A DNA stretch of 64,000 bases from positions 186,001-250,000 of the forward strand of contig NZ_JWLJ01000002.1 in NCBI RefSeq assembly GCF_000813985.1. The letters run 5' to 3'. The position numbers were made by a program, and so were the translations under genes. Below the pieces are notes generated by a model. It searched no databases. It was not told where the DNA came from and saw nothing but the letters and a program-made list of their open reading frames with translations. This stretch comes from Ruegeria sp. ANG-R. Its GTDB lineage: Bacteria > Pseudomonadota > Alphaproteobacteria > Rhodobacterales > Rhodobacteraceae. Numbering within the stretch: the first letter of the stretch is position 1; every line of letters starts with the position of its first letter. Of this stretch, positions 9,137-20,672 are shown piece by piece.

Positions 9137-10675
9137 ATGGGAATCCAAGCTGCAGAGATTTCTGCAATCCTGAAGGACCAGATCAAGAATTTTGGTCAGG
9201 AAGCCGAAGTGGCCGAGATCGGCCGCGTGCTGAGCGTCGGTGACGGGATTGCCCGTGTATACGGCCTGGACAACGTGCAAGCCGGTGAGATGGTCGAATT
9301 CCCCGGTGGCATCATGGGCATGGCGCTGAACCTGGAAAGCGACAACGTCGGTGTCGTTATCTTCGGTTCCGACCGTGACATCAAAGAAGGTGACACTGTT
9401 AAGCGCACCAACTCGATCGTGGACGTTCCGATCGGTGACGAACTGCTGGGCCGCGTTGTGGACGGTCTGGGCAATCCGCTGGACGGCAAAGGCCCGATCA
9501 ATGCTTCCAAGCGAGGCGTTGCAGACGTTAAGGCACCAGGCATCATCCCGCGTAAATCGGTGCACGAGCCGATGGCAACTGGCCTGAAATCGGTTGACGC
9601 GATGATCCCGATTGGCCGTGGTCAGCGGGAACTGATCATTGGTGACCGTCAGACCGGTAAAACTGCTGTGGCTCTGGACACCATCCTGAACCAGAAAGTC
9701 TATAACGACGCGGCAGGCGACGACGAGTCGAAGAAACTGTACTGCGTTTATGTTGCGGTTGGTCAGAAGCGTTCGACCGTTGCGCAGCTGGTGAAGAAAC
9801 TGGAAGAGTCCGGCGCGATTGAATACTCGATCGTTGTGGCCGCAACCGCGTCCGATCCGGCACCGATGCAGTTCCTTGCGCCTTACGCCGCGACTGCGAT
9901 GGCTGAATACTTCCGTGACAACGGCCGCCACGCGCTGATCATCTATGATGACCTGTCGAAACAGGCTGTATCGTATCGTCAGATGTCGCTGCTGCTGCGT
10001 CGTCCGCCCGGACGTGAAGCCTATCCTGGCGACGTTTTCTACCTCCATTCGCGTCTGCTGGAGCGTTCGGCGAAGCTGAACGAAGACTTCGGTGCAGGCT
10101 CGCTGACGGCTCTGCCGGTTATCGAAACTCAGGGTGGTGACGTTTCGGCGTTTATTCCGACCAACGTGATCTCGATCACCGACGGTCAGATCTTCCTTGA
10201 AACCGAACTGTTCTACCAGGGCATCCGTCCTGCTGTGAACACCGGTCTGTCGGTTTCGCGTGTGGGCTCCTCGGCTCAGACCGATGCGATGAAATCGGTT
10301 GCTGGTCCGGTTAAGCTGGAACTGGCTCAGTACCGCGAAATGGCTGCGTTTGCGCAGTTCGGTTCGGACCTCGACGCGGCAACTCAGCAGCTGCTGAACC
10401 GTGGTGCGCGTCTGACCGAGCTGATGAAACAGCCGCAGTACTCGCCGCTGACCAACGCCGAAATCGTCTGCGTCATCTTCGCAGGCACCAACGGCTACCT
10501 CGACAAGATCGACGTATCTGACGTTGGCCGCTATGAGGCTGGCCTGCTGGCGCACCTGCGCGGCAAGCACGCTGACCTGCTGAAGTGGATCACCGACGAA
10601 GATCCGAAGATCAAAGGTGACGCAGCAGACAAACTCAAGGCAGCGATCGACGAATACGCCGCGACCTTCGCTTGA
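9137..10675 (+). CDS. atpA: F1F0 ATP synthase alpha subunit
   Basis: 512 residues, full length. It has the Walker A motif GDRQTGKT (169-176), the noncatalytic-site nucleotide-binding fold, and the signature [17 protein letters not shown] with the arginine finger (SVSRVGS). The alpha subunits form the F1 hexamer with beta and contribute that arginine to catalysis. The codon bias is strong, as expected for a highly expressed gene, and this leaves a long empty antisense frame. The ATG follows the atpH stop with no gap. Confidence 0.98.
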   Translation: MGIQAAEISAILKDQIKNFGQEAEVAEIGRVLSVGDGIARVYGLDNVQAGEMVEFPGGIMGMALNLESDNVGVVIFGSDRDIKEGDTVKRTNSIVDVPIGDELLGRVVDGLGNPLDGKGPINASKRGVADVKAPGIIPRKSVHEPMATGLKSVDAMIPIGRGQRELIIGDRQTGKTAVALDTILNQKVYNDAAGDDESKKLYCVYVAVGQKRSTVAQLVKKLEESGAIEYSIVVAATASDPAPMQFLAPYAATAMAEYFRDNGRHALIIYDDLSKQAVSYRQMSLLLRRPPGREAYPGDVFYLHSRLLERSAKLNEDFGAGSLTALPVIETQGGDVSAFIPTNVISITDGQIFLETELFYQGIRPAVNTGLSVSRVGSSAQTDAMKSVAGPVKLELAQYREMAAFAQFGSDLDAATQQLLNRGARLTELMKQPQYSPLTNAEIVCVIFAGTNGYLDKIDVSDVGRYEAGLLAHLRGKHADLLKWITDEDPKIKGDAADKLKAAIDEYAATFA

Positions 10676-10687
10676 TAGGGGGTTCCG

Positions 10688-13011
<2,324 letters not shown>

Positions 13012-13023
13012 GGAGTATCCCTG

Positions 13024-13434
13024 ATGGCAAACACGATGCAATTCGACCTCGTCAGCCCCGAGCGGAGCCTTGCTTCGCTTGAGGCCACCGCGGTCCAGAT
13101 CCCCGGCGCGGACGGAGACATGACGGCAATGCCCGATCATGCCCCCACCATCACCACCCTGCGCCCGGGCATCCTGAAGGTCGAGGCACCCGCAGGAGCC
13201 AGCGAATACCTGGTCACCGGCGGATTTGCCCAGATCAACGGCGATGGCCTGTCGGTTTTGGCCGAAAAGGCCATTCCGGTTGCCGAGGTGACCCGGTCGC
13301 ATCTGGATGACCTGATCGCCGATGCCCGCGCCTCTCACGAGGCTGCAAAGGCGGGTGACGATCAGTCGGTCGTTGACGATGCCGCCAAGCTGCTGGCCGA
13401 TATGGAAGCCCTTGGAACGCATATGAGCCTGTAA
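13024..13434 (+). CDS. atpC: F1F0 ATP synthase epsilon subunit
   Basis: 136 residues. The N-terminal beta-sandwich ([35 protein letters not shown], then [19 protein letters not shown]) is typical of epsilon, followed by the helical hairpin that can inhibit F1. It is the last gene of the F1 operon and is followed 26 bases later by a strong terminator. F0 genes are not in this window, as usual for alphaproteobacteria, where F0 is encoded separately. Confidence 0.95.
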   Translation: MANTMQFDLVSPERSLASLEATAVQIPGADGDMTAMPDHAPTITTLRPGILKVEAPAGASEYLVTGGFAQINGDGLSVLAEKAIPVAEVTRSHLDDLIADARASHEAAKAGDDQSVVDDAAKLLADMEALGTHMSL

Positions 13435-13460
13435 GGGTTCATGACATTCTGAACACTCCG

Positions 13461-13490
13461 AACGGTCCCGTATCTGCGGGGCCGTTTTTT
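13461..13490 (+). terminator. Rho-independent terminator of the atp operon
   Basis: AACGGTCCCG pairs with CGGGGCCGTT (10 bp, one G-T pair) across a six-base loop (TATCTG) and runs directly into TTTTTT. Confidence 0.9.
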
Positions 13491-13549
13491 GTCGTGATTT
13501 CGTCAAAGGTGCGGTGTAAGGTGCCGGAATTGAAAGAAAAGACGACACG

Positions 13550-13900
13550 ATGAAGAAATTTCAAACTCACCCAATCGGTATCGATCAGGGCGAATCCGTT
13601 CTGTTCTCGGATTTCGCGGATGGTGGAGATATGTGGACCGGAGAAGGCGCACGGGAGCGGCGCACGGCTATTCGGTTCACTGAGCCGTTTCGGTCGGTGC
13701 CAATCGTGCAGATCGGCGTGGCGCTTTGGGATGTGGATACATCTTCCGCTTTGCGTGCGGAAGTTCAGGCCGAAGATATAACTCCAGAAGGATTTGATGC
13801 GGTGTTCCGCACCTGGTCCGATACGCGCATCGCGAGAATTCGGGTGGCCTGGACTGCGATCGGAGAAGTTTCGCATGAGGATGATTGGGATATCTCCTGA
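13550..13900 (+). CDS. H-type lectin domain protein
   Basis: 116 residues, nearly all one H-type lectin (Pfam Hlectin) domain. The recognisable pattern is F..PF.SVPIVQIGVALWDVD, then V.AEDITPEGFDAVFRTWSDTRIARIRVAWTAIG. These small beta-sandwich domains bind sugars such as GalNAc in snails and Dictyostelium; the bacterial role is not established. There is no signal peptide, so it may act inside the cell or leave by another route. It lies 115 bases after the atp operon, beyond the terminator, so it probably has its own promoter. Confidence 0.75.
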   Translation: MKKFQTHPIGIDQGESVLFSDFADGGDMWTGEGARERRTAIRFTEPFRSVPIVQIGVALWDVDTSSALRAEVQAEDITPEGFDAVFRTWSDTRIARIRVAWTAIGEVSHEDDWDIS

Positions 13901-14002
13901 CGCAATCTTGTTCTTGTCAGAAGATTGCACCCCTTCGCATGTCGTTCCATAAACTATTTTGCCATCTTTGAGACGAGCGAGAACAACCGGAGGACCTTAC
14001 AG

Positions 14003-14695
14003 GTGTTTGCAAGAGAACATATTGAATACAAAGCCCTGGACCTTCCGGACCGGATGGATTTGTCGGATGATGATATGCTGTCCGAAGCGCTGGCGTTCTA
14101 TGATAAGATGAGGCGTCGTCATACTGTGCGCGACTACTCGGACCGCCCCGTGTCACGCGCCGTGATTGAAGAGTGCATTCGGGCAGCCGGAACCGCGCCG
14201 TCGGGGGCCAACCATCAGCCCTGGCATTTCGTCGCGATTTCAAATCCCGAGATGAAGCGCCGCATTCGGGAGGAAGCGGAAGAAGAGGAACGCAAGTTCT
14301 ATGACGGCGGTGCAGGGGATGAATGGCTGAAAGCGCTGGAACCGATTGGAACAAATGACCAGAAGCCGCACCTGGAAGATGCGCCGTGGTTAATTGTGAT
14401 ATTTGCTCAGAGATGGGGCCATTTCGATGACGGGATGCGGTTCAAGAATTACTATGTGCCTGAGAGTACGGGTATTGCGACGGGCTTCCTGCTGACGGCG
14501 TTGCATCACGCTGGGTTGGTCTCGCTGACCCATACACCCAATCCGATGAAGTTCCTGAACAAACTCCTGGACCGTCCGGATCACGAAAAACCGATCATGA
14601 TTGTGGCTGTCGGTCATCCGAGTGAAGACGCGAAGGTACCGAAAGTTGCAAAGATGAAAAAGCCGCTGGATGAAATCATGACGGTCGCCGAATAG
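14003..14695 (+). CDS. Nitroreductase-family flavoprotein resembling iodotyrosine deiodinase
   Basis: 230 residues from GTG 14003, chosen because GGAGG lies 9 bases upstream; the frame continues back to an ATG at 13925 with an unlikely leader. It is an FMN-dependent nitroreductase-fold protein: RRHTVRDYSDRPV near the N-terminus, AGTAPSGANHQPW for FMN phosphate, and GHPSEDAKVPK near the end. It resembles animal iodotyrosine deiodinase along its length, including TGIATGFLLTALHHAGLVSLTHTP. The substrate-lid residues Glu-x3-Tyr and the Lys before LxxAP are present as E96, Y100 and K121. Reductive dehalogenation of a halotyrosine is therefore possible but unproven. Confidence 0.8.
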   Translation: MFAREHIEYKALDLPDRMDLSDDDMLSEALAFYDKMRRRHTVRDYSDRPVSRAVIEECIRAAGTAPSGANHQPWHFVAISNPEMKRRIREEAEEEERKFYDGGAGDEWLKALEPIGTNDQKPHLEDAPWLIVIFAQRWGHFDDGMRFKNYYVPESTGIATGFLLTALHHAGLVSLTHTPNPMKFLNKLLDRPDHEKPIMIVAVGHPSEDAKVPKVAKMKKPLDEIMTVAE

Positions 14696-14711
14696 GCAGG
14701 CCGTCATGATT
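14674..14711. terminator. 11-bp perfect inverted repeat across the deiodinase-like stop codon
   Basis: AATCATGACGG (14674-14684) pairs exactly with CCGTCATGATT (14701-14711) around a 16-base loop that contains the TAG stop. It lies between two convergent genes and may work as a two-way transcription stop or 3' stabiliser. There is no U-run, so classic termination is uncertain. Confidence 0.4.
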
Positions 14712-14747
14712 GCAAATGGCAGATATGGCAATCAGCAGCTTCTCTGA

Positions 14748-15767
14748 TCAATCCATATGATAAAGCGACTCGTAGATCGGGGTCAGCGTCTTGTCCTCAA
14801 ACAGGGATGAGACGCTGGTGCCGTTCCAGATGTTCAGGATCGCCTGGGTAAAGATCGGTGCCGTGGGTACGATGCGGATATTCGACGCTTTGTCGATCTC
14901 GGCCGTTGGCTGGATCGTATCCGAAAGGACCAGTGATTTCATGACCGAGTTGGTCACGCGCTCGACTGCGGGGCCACTCATGACGCCATGGGTGATATAG
15001 GAATGCACTTCCTTGGCGCCGTTATCCATCAGCACCTGCGCCGCTTTGCACAGGGTGCCGGCGGTGTCGCAGATATCGTCAACGATCAGACAGATTTTAT
15101 CCTTCACATCCCCGATCACGGTCATCTCGGCCACTTCGCCTGCTTTCTCACGACGCTTGTCGACGATCGAGAGGGGCGCATTGATGCGTTTGGCCAATTC
15201 ACGCGCGCGGGCTACGCCGCCGACGTCGGGCGAAACCACCATCAGATCGTCCATCTGATCCTTGAATTGCTTCTTCACGTCCAGGGCAAAGATCGGCGAG
15301 GCGTAAAGGTTGTCGACGGGCATATCGAAAAAGCCCTGAATCTGGGCCGCGTGCAGATCCATAGTCAAAATACGCTCGATACCTGCTCCGGTCAGCATGT
15401 TGGCCACCAGTTTGGCACTGATGGGTGTACGCGCTTTGGTCCGGCGATCCTGACGGGCGTACCCAAAGTAAGGAATGACGGCGGTGATGCGTGCTGCGGA
15501 TGAACGGCGCAGGGCGTCGGCGATGATCAGCAGTTCCATCAGGTTGTCATTGGCGGGGTTCGAGGTGGGCTGGATGATAAACATATCCTCGCCACGCACG
15601 TTTTCGAACACCTCGACGAAAATTTCGCCATCGTTGAACCGTTCGACCCGCGCATCGACCAGACCCTGATCAACGCCACGATGCAGGCTCATGCGGCGGG
15701 CAATGGTTTCGGCAAGCGGAAGATTGGCGTTCCCAGCGATAAGCTTGGGTTCGTGAAGTGTCGGCAT
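14748..15767 (-). CDS. prs: Ribose-phosphate pyrophosphokinase
   Basis: 339 residues from the ATG at [12 protein letters not shown]. The enzyme makes PRPP from ribose 5-phosphate and ATP for purine, pyrimidine, histidine and tryptophan synthesis. Visible signatures are the flexible loop [24 protein letters not shown] with the divalent-metal histidine, [11 protein letters not shown], and the PRPP-binding loop [12 protein letters not shown]. It lies alone on the minus strand and converges with the flavoprotein gene. The longer in-frame start adds ten residues and is less likely. Confidence 0.97.
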   Translation of the reverse strand: MPTLHEPKLIAGNANLPLAETIARRMSLHRGVDQGLVDARVERFNDGEIFVEVFENVRGEDMFIIQPTSNPANDNLMELLIIADALRRSSAARITAVIPYFGYARQDRRTKARTPISAKLVANMLTGAGIERILTMDLHAAQIQGFFDMPVDNLYASPIFALDVKKQFKDQMDDLMVVSPDVGGVARARELAKRINAPLSIVDKRREKAGEVAEMTVIGDVKDKICLIVDDICDTAGTLCKAAQVLMDNGAKEVHSYITHGVMSGPAVERVTNSVMKSLVLSDTIQPTAEIDKASNIRIVPTAPIFTQAILNIWNGTSVSSLFEDKTLTPIYESLYHMD

Positions 15768-15875
15768 CGGCTGATTTTCCCCGGGCAGCAGTGGCAATGT
15801 GACAGATTCGTGATGTTGACACCGCTTAGCATGGGTCTACCGTCCCGCAAAGATAACGCAGCGGAGAAAGTGAAC

Positions 15876-16475
15876 ATGACCCGGATTGACTACTTTTTTG
15901 CGACACTCTCACCCTATTCCTATCTGGCTGGGATGCGACTTGAAGAGATTGCAGCCAAGCATGGGGCGACGATCAACTATAAACCGCTGGATATCATTGC
16001 TCTGTTTGGCCGAACCGGAGGAGTTCCCCCAAAGGATCGGCATATCTCACGCATCGAATACCGCGCGCAAGAGCTTGTGCGTCAGGCGCGCAACCTGGAT
16101 ATGCCGTTGAACCTGCAGCCTGCGCACTGGCCGACCAACATGGCGCCGTCCTCTTATGCTGTGATCGCTGCGATTCAGGATGGATCGGGGGATGTCGGAA
16201 AGCTCTGCCATTCGTTCCTGCGAGCGTGCTGGGCTGAGGAAAAGGATATCGCCGATGATGGCGTTATCCGCGATTGTCTGGAGCAGGCCGGGTTTAATCC
16301 AAATCTCGCCGATAGCGGTCTGTTGGTGGGGGCGGAAACCTATGCCTCCAATCTCGAGGAAGCCGTGGACCGGGGAGTTTTCGGGGCGCCTTTTTACATT
16401 ATGCCGGATGATCAGAGGTTTTGGGGGCAGGACCGTCTGGACGACCTGGACAGACATCTGGCCGAGTTGAAATAG
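15876..16475 (+). CDS. 2-hydroxychromene-2-carboxylate isomerase-family protein
   Basis: 199 residues from ATG 15876, preceded by GCGGAGAAAG. The DsbA-like thioredoxin fold starts RIDYFFATLSPYSYLAG; the Ser in SPYSYL is where GST-kappa-type enzymes activate glutathione. The C-terminal GVFGAPFYIMPDDQRFWGQDRL is diagnostic of HCCA isomerases. The founding enzymes act in naphthalene breakdown; here no other aromatic catabolic genes are nearby, so the physiological substrate is open. It is divergent from prs, with 108 bases between starts. Confidence 0.85.
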   Translation: MTRIDYFFATLSPYSYLAGMRLEEIAAKHGATINYKPLDIIALFGRTGGVPPKDRHISRIEYRAQELVRQARNLDMPLNLQPAHWPTNMAPSSYAVIAAIQDGSGDVGKLCHSFLRACWAEEKDIADDGVIRDCLEQAGFNPNLADSGLLVGAETYASNLEEAVDRGVFGAPFYIMPDDQRFWGQDRLDDLDRHLAELK

Positions 16476-16493
16476 CGGGGCAGGGGGGCACGA

Positions 16494-17528
16494 CTAAAAG
16501 AGGCTCAGAAACCGGTCGATCTGATCGGATTCGATGGACCAGTCGCAGACAAGGCGGCAGCCCAACATCTCGTCTTCATCCGCACCGTCCAGCGAGCCAT
16601 CCCATAGATGATACACTGCGCCTGCCTCGTGCAGGCGCTTGTGCTGGCTGCGGGGAAAGCTTGCGAAAATCATATTTGCGTGGGGTTCATGCAAGAATTC
16701 TGCCCCGACCGTGCGCAGCCCATCCGCCAGACGCGCGCAATTGTCATTGGCCTTACGTGCCGATTTAAGCCAGAGATCGTCCTGCAGATAGGCGGCCATC
16801 TGGGCCGACAGGTAACGGTGCTTGGAAAACAGATGCGCCCCGCGCTTGCGCCGCAGCTCGAATTCCCAGGCTTTGCTTTCGTCAAAGAAGATGACGGCTT
16901 CGACACCCATCAGTCCGTTTTTGGTGCCGCCAAAACTGACCGCATCGACACCGGCTTTCCACGTCATCTCTGCCGGTGAGCAATTCAAAGCGACCAGAGC
17001 ATTGGTAAAGCGTGCGCCGTCCATATGCACCGGCAGCCCATACTTCTTGGCAACACCACACAATGCTTGAAGTTCGCCCAGCGAGTAAACCGAGCCGCGC
17101 TCGGTAACCTGTGTGATCGAGACTGGCCCGCGTTGAGGACCATGCACGCCGCGGGTTTCTTCCCCCTCGATGGACTTGGTCAACGCTTCGGGGGTCATCT
17201 TGTCGCTACCCGGCACCAGTGTCAGCTTGGCACCAGTGTAGAATTCGGGCGCGTTGCACTCATCCTCATGGATATGAGCGACAGGCGAGCAGAACACGGT
17301 TTCCCATGGCTTGCTCAGCGTCGCCAACGCCAGCGAATTCGCCGCCGTCCCCGTAGCCACCAGATAAACAGCTGCGCCCGGAGCTTCGAAAACACCGCGG
17401 ATCTGATCGCGTACTTCGTTCATCAGCGTGTCGGCACCGTACGCCATCTGGTAGCCCTGATTGGCCTCGGCCAATGCAGCCAGAACTTCCGGATGAACGG
17501 GCCCGGAATTGTCAGAGGCAAAATACAT
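16494..17528 (-). CDS. ltaE: Low-specificity L-threonine aldolase
   Basis: 344 residues. This PLP enzyme splits threonine and allo-threonine to glycine and acetaldehyde. The N-terminus has MYFASDNSGPVHPEVLAAL, the PLP lysine sits in FGGTKNGLMG, and MDGARFTNA supplies the pyridine-ring aspartate region. The start at 17528 is fixed by a TGATG overlap with the upstream ycgN stop, and the reading frame beyond it belongs to ycgN. It is the third gene of a coupled ribF-ycgN-ltaE unit. Confidence 0.93.
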   Translation of the reverse strand: MYFASDNSGPVHPEVLAALAEANQGYQMAYGADTLMNEVRDQIRGVFEAPGAAVYLVATGTAANSLALATLSKPWETVFCSPVAHIHEDECNAPEFYTGAKLTLVPGSDKMTPEALTKSIEGEETRGVHGPQRGPVSITQVTERGSVYSLGELQALCGVAKKYGLPVHMDGARFTNALVALNCSPAEMTWKAGVDAVSFGGTKNGLMGVEAVIFFDESKAWEFELRRKRGAHLFSKHRYLSAQMAAYLQDDLWLKSARKANDNCARLADGLRTVGAEFLHEPHANMIFASFPRSQHKRLHEAGAVYHLWDGSLDGADEDEMLGCRLVCDWSIESDQIDRFLSLF

Positions 17529-18001
17529 CAGTTCGGCTCCTCGATGATGTAGTCTTCCCATTCTTCCATGGGTGTTTCGAACTCGGACACGGTACGCCCT
17601 TGCACAGATACTCCGGCGGCATGGACGCTATCGGGCGTACCAGACAGCAACGGGTGCCAGTCGTAAAGAGGTTTGCCTTCCCACAGCAGCCGATAGGCAC
17701 AGGTCTGTGGCAGCCAATAGGCATGATCGTCGATATTGTCGGGCCTCATGACGATGCATTCGGGCACGAATTGGTGGCGGATATCATATTGCGTGCACCG
17801 GCAGGTATCGTCATCCAGAAGACGACAGGCGACGCAGGTCAGCGCGACCTCGCCCGTATCTTCGTCCTCCAATTTGTTGAGGCAACACTTTCCACACCCA
17901 TCACACAGGGCTTCCCACTCGCGTTGGTTCATCTTGCGAAGTGGCTTTCGCTCCCAATATCGAGGCGCAAGACCAGCACGATCAATCGGGTCGGTGGTCA
18001 T
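17528..18001 (-). CDS. YcgN-family cysteine-cluster protein
   Basis: 157 residues from the ATG at MTTDPIDRAG, which overlaps the ribF stop as ATGA; its own stop overlaps the ltaE start. It carries the YcgN/CxxCxxCC-like zinc or iron cluster: LCDGCGKCCL, then LTCVACRLLDDDTCRC and ECIVMRPDNI, with at least eight cysteines. The function of the family is unknown (UPF0260). The tight coupling to ribF and ltaE shows co-expression but does not by itself define the role. Confidence 0.9.
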   Translation of the reverse strand: MTTDPIDRAGLAPRYWERKPLRKMNQREWEALCDGCGKCCLNKLEDEDTGEVALTCVACRLLDDDTCRCTQYDIRHQFVPECIVMRPDNIDDHAYWLPQTCAYRLLWEGKPLYDWHPLLSGTPDSVHAAGVSVQGRTVSEFETPMEEWEDYIIEEPN

Positions 18002-18930
18002 GAGTTGGCCAATATCTCTCGGGCACGCGCACAATCCGCATCCATCTGCGTGATCAACTCGTCAAGGCTGTCGAAGGTCAGTTCAGGGCGCAGATAGTCG
18101 ACCAGTCCAACGGACAGCGTTGTTCCGTAAAGATCGCCCGAAAAATCGAACAGAAACGTTTCGATGTTGGGAACCTCACCGTGGAACATTGGCCGCGTTC
18201 CCACCGACGCTGCACCGTGATAGCTGCCTTGATGCGGGCCATCCAGAACATCGACCAGAACAGCGTAAACACCGAATTTTGGAGGGTGCAGCCCCTCTAT
18301 CGACATGTTGGCCGTAGGAAATCCCAGTTCACGCCCACGCTGTTCGCCTCCGACGACCTCGCCCTCAATCCGGTGCCAATGCCCAAGCATCGTTGCCGCA
18401 TCGCGCGGGCGGCCTTCTGAAAGAGCTGTACGGATCGCGGTTGACGAAACCACATTCTCGGATCGCTCCATCAAGGGCGCGATTGTAACGCCGAACCCCA
18501 TCTCGTCGCCAAAGCGAAGCAAATCCTGAGGCGTTCCACTGCGCCCCTTGCCAAAGCAGAAATCCGCGCCGACAACGACATGCGACAACCCCAGCCCGTC
18601 GCTTATCACGTTTCTGGCGAACGCTTCGGGTGTCAACCCGGCCAACGCGGCGTTGAACGGCAATTCATAAAGCTTTTTCACTCCAAGCTTCTCAAGCCGG
18701 TGCGCACGGGCATTCCCGCGCATCAGACGAAAGGGCGGTGCATCAGGCGCAAAATACTCTCGCGGATGAGGTTCGAATGTCATCACCCCCAAAGGCGCAT
18801 CCGGCGCTGCGTTGCGCGCCAGATCAATAACGGACTGGTGCCCGAGGTGAACGCCATCAAAATTTCCGATGGCAACACTCGCGCCACGGTCTTCTGGCTC
18901 GATAAACTGGAAGTCCCGAATGATCTGCAT
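17998..18930 (-). CDS. ribF: Bifunctional riboflavin kinase / FAD synthetase
   Basis: 310 residues. The N-terminal nucleotidyltransferase half (about 1-180) has GNFDGVHLGHQSVI and the ST.IR ATP motif (SSTAIRTALSEG). The C-terminal riboflavin kinase half (about 185-305) has GRELGFPTAN and G..SVGTRPMF. It makes FMN and then FAD. It leads the ribF-ycgN-ltaE operon and overlaps ycgN by four bases. Confidence 0.96.
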   Translation of the reverse strand: MQIIRDFQFIEPEDRGASVAIGNFDGVHLGHQSVIDLARNAAPDAPLGVMTFEPHPREYFAPDAPPFRLMRGNARAHRLEKLGVKKLYELPFNAALAGLTPEAFARNVISDGLGLSHVVVGADFCFGKGRSGTPQDLLRFGDEMGFGVTIAPLMERSENVVSSTAIRTALSEGRPRDAATMLGHWHRIEGEVVGGEQRGRELGFPTANMSIEGLHPPKFGVYAVLVDVLDGPHQGSYHGAASVGTRPMFHGEVPNIETFLFDFSGDLYGTTLSVGLVDYLRPELTFDSLDELITQMDADCARAREILANS

Positions 18931-19014
18931 GAGGCTTGCCTAGCGGGACTGTCGGGCAGGTTCAAGCATCTGATTCTGGCAAATCTGTACTATAACAGTC
19001 AGAGCAACCTGACA

Positions 19015-19998
19015 TCAGCTCAACCCATGCTGTCTGGTGGGGGCGAATTTTGGTACGGCAGATATCCGGTGTCTTAGTAGAATCCATGCTACAGCTATGA
19101 CGCCTATCGAAACATAGCCGTCTATCGCGTAGTGCCACCCGTTAAAAACAGAACAAAACAAAACCGCGATTAAGAAAACCAGTCCCGGTATTAGCAAATA
19201 CATACTCCGCTCGGCCATGTACAAGGCGACGACCATAGCTACGCCAACATGTACGGACGGAAAGGCCGAGATGCCCGACCCAAACGTCTGAGCTTGACTA
19301 ACGTAGTCGTGCCAGAGAAAGGTCTGGAGCTTACCGAGTTTGCTGTCGGTGAGCCCCGATGTCCCTAATGCATCAGAGAGACCTGCAAACCGGTCGCCGC
19401 CCAACAGCAGGTCGTAGTAGATCGGACCGACCGAGCTAAATACGAGCGCCAGCACATTGCCCAACAGAATCCAGCATGTGCAATAAAGTATCATAAAGCG
19501 ATTTCGACGCGCTTCGCTTTCGTCAGTAAGTGCGATTATGACCGGCAAGAAGAATGCCGGCAGAATCCAGATCGTAAAGTATATTGTTTCGACAAGGCTT
19601 GGTGTCACATAAGCGGATGCACGGTGCGCAATTTCCCACGGGTCGACGCCAAAATGGAGAATGTTGTCTATATTGGCGAGTATTTCGTCCGCATAGAATG
19701 GCATCAGGTATGGGATCGATGTTTTGGTAATCGAGAACGCGGCACAAAAAAGAAGGCACCCAAAAAAAGCGTACAGGGTTCTGACAATCCTTGCCCGCAA
19801 ACCGCTGTGTCGGGAAAAATATAGGAACACCAGAACAGCAATGCCGAGGAGCTTGAGATAATTTATGAACTGCCATGTCAGTGCGAGGAGCTTTGTCAGT
19901 TCGAGATCGAGCAAGATGGCGGCATTCTCACGAACGAGCAAGGCTAATACTGCCGCAAATGCAGCATAAGAAATTGAAAACAAAAAGAATGTTTTCAT
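19015..19998 (-). CDS. PAP2-like membrane phosphatase/phosphotransferase (Aur1/PAP2_3-like)
   Basis: 327 residues with about eight hydrophobic segments. The catalytic part has SSVGPIYYDLL, SAFPSVHVGVAM (first histidine region) and HYAIDGYVSI (second histidine and aspartate). The usual PAP2 first motif KxxxxxxRP is not visible, and the GPxYY motif points to the Aur1/inositol-phosphotransferase-like PAP2_3 branch. It likely acts on a lipid phosphate or phosphoalcohol in the membrane. Base composition is clearly more AT-rich than the flanking genes and codon use differs, which suggests horizontal acquisition. It stands alone between ribF and the MaoC gene. Confidence 0.72.
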   Translation of the reverse strand: MKTFFLFSISYAAFAAVLALLVRENAAILLDLELTKLLALTWQFINYLKLLGIAVLVFLYFSRHSGLRARIVRTLYAFFGCLLFCAAFSITKTSIPYLMPFYADEILANIDNILHFGVDPWEIAHRASAYVTPSLVETIYFTIWILPAFFLPVIIALTDESEARRNRFMILYCTCWILLGNVLALVFSSVGPIYYDLLLGGDRFAGLSDALGTSGLTDSKLGKLQTFLWHDYVSQAQTFGSGISAFPSVHVGVAMVVALYMAERSMYLLIPGLVFLIAVLFCSVFNGWHYAIDGYVSIGVIAVAWILLRHRISAVPKFAPTRQHGLS

Positions 19999-20128
19999 TC
20001 TCCAGTGACCTCTACGCTATAAACGCAACCAGCTATAAAAAAGCAATCCGGCAACAATGTGACTGATGCGTAGCGTTTGTTCGATTAGTGCAGGGTCACG
20101 TTTTAACGAAGGGCAGACTTCCTAAACG

Positions 20129-20572
20129 TCAATCAAACTTGCGGCTGGGCGCTAGCACCATGGCTTCTCCTATCAGCACCTTCTTACCTTCGACGGCGCA
20201 GTGGCAGTCCAGCTTGACCCGGCGTTTGGCGAAATCGATATCGATTACCTTGACCTCGGCATAGACCATATCGCCCGGACGCACCGGAGCGAGGAACTTG
20301 AGCGATTGACCCATGTAAACAGTCCCGTGGCCGGGCAGCTGTTCTCCGATCACGGCAGAGATCAGACCTGCGGTAAGCATCCCATGCGCAATACGGCCTT
20401 CGAATATCGTATCGCGTGCATAGTCATCGTCCAGATGAACCGGATTTCGGTCGGTCGACACTTGGGCGAACATCTCGATGTCTTCATCGGTTACCACTTT
20501 GCGAAGGTGCCGTGACATGCCCATTTCGATGTCTTCGATACAAATCGTTCCGCGCGGAAGGTTATCCAACAT
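20129..20572 (-). CDS. MaoC-family (R)-specific enoyl-CoA hydratase
   Basis: 147 residues from the ATG at MLDNLPRGT, preceded five bases upstream by GAGGG; a longer frame adds seven residues. The hotdog fold includes the hydratase-2 motif: D and H in NPVHLDDDYAR...GRIAHGMLTAGLIS. Such PhaJ-like enzymes hydrate trans-2-enoyl-CoA to (R)-3-hydroxyacyl-CoA, linking beta-oxidation to polyhydroxyalkanoate or lipid synthesis. No PHA gene is adjacent, so the pathway is inferred only from the family. Confidence 0.87.
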   Translation of the reverse strand: MLDNLPRGTICIEDIEMGMSRHLRKVVTDEDIEMFAQVSTDRNPVHLDDDYARDTIFEGRIAHGMLTAGLISAVIGEQLPGHGTVYMGQSLKFLAPVRPGDMVYAEVKVIDIDFAKRRVKLDCHCAVEGKKVLIGEAMVLAPSRKFD

Positions 20573-20672
20573 GCTGCCCTCATTCGAGATCATAAGAGCA
20601 ACAAAAAACCATCATTCGCTGCTCGTCGGCAACTTTATTACTTCGCAGCTGCAGAAAATCAAGTCTTTTTTA

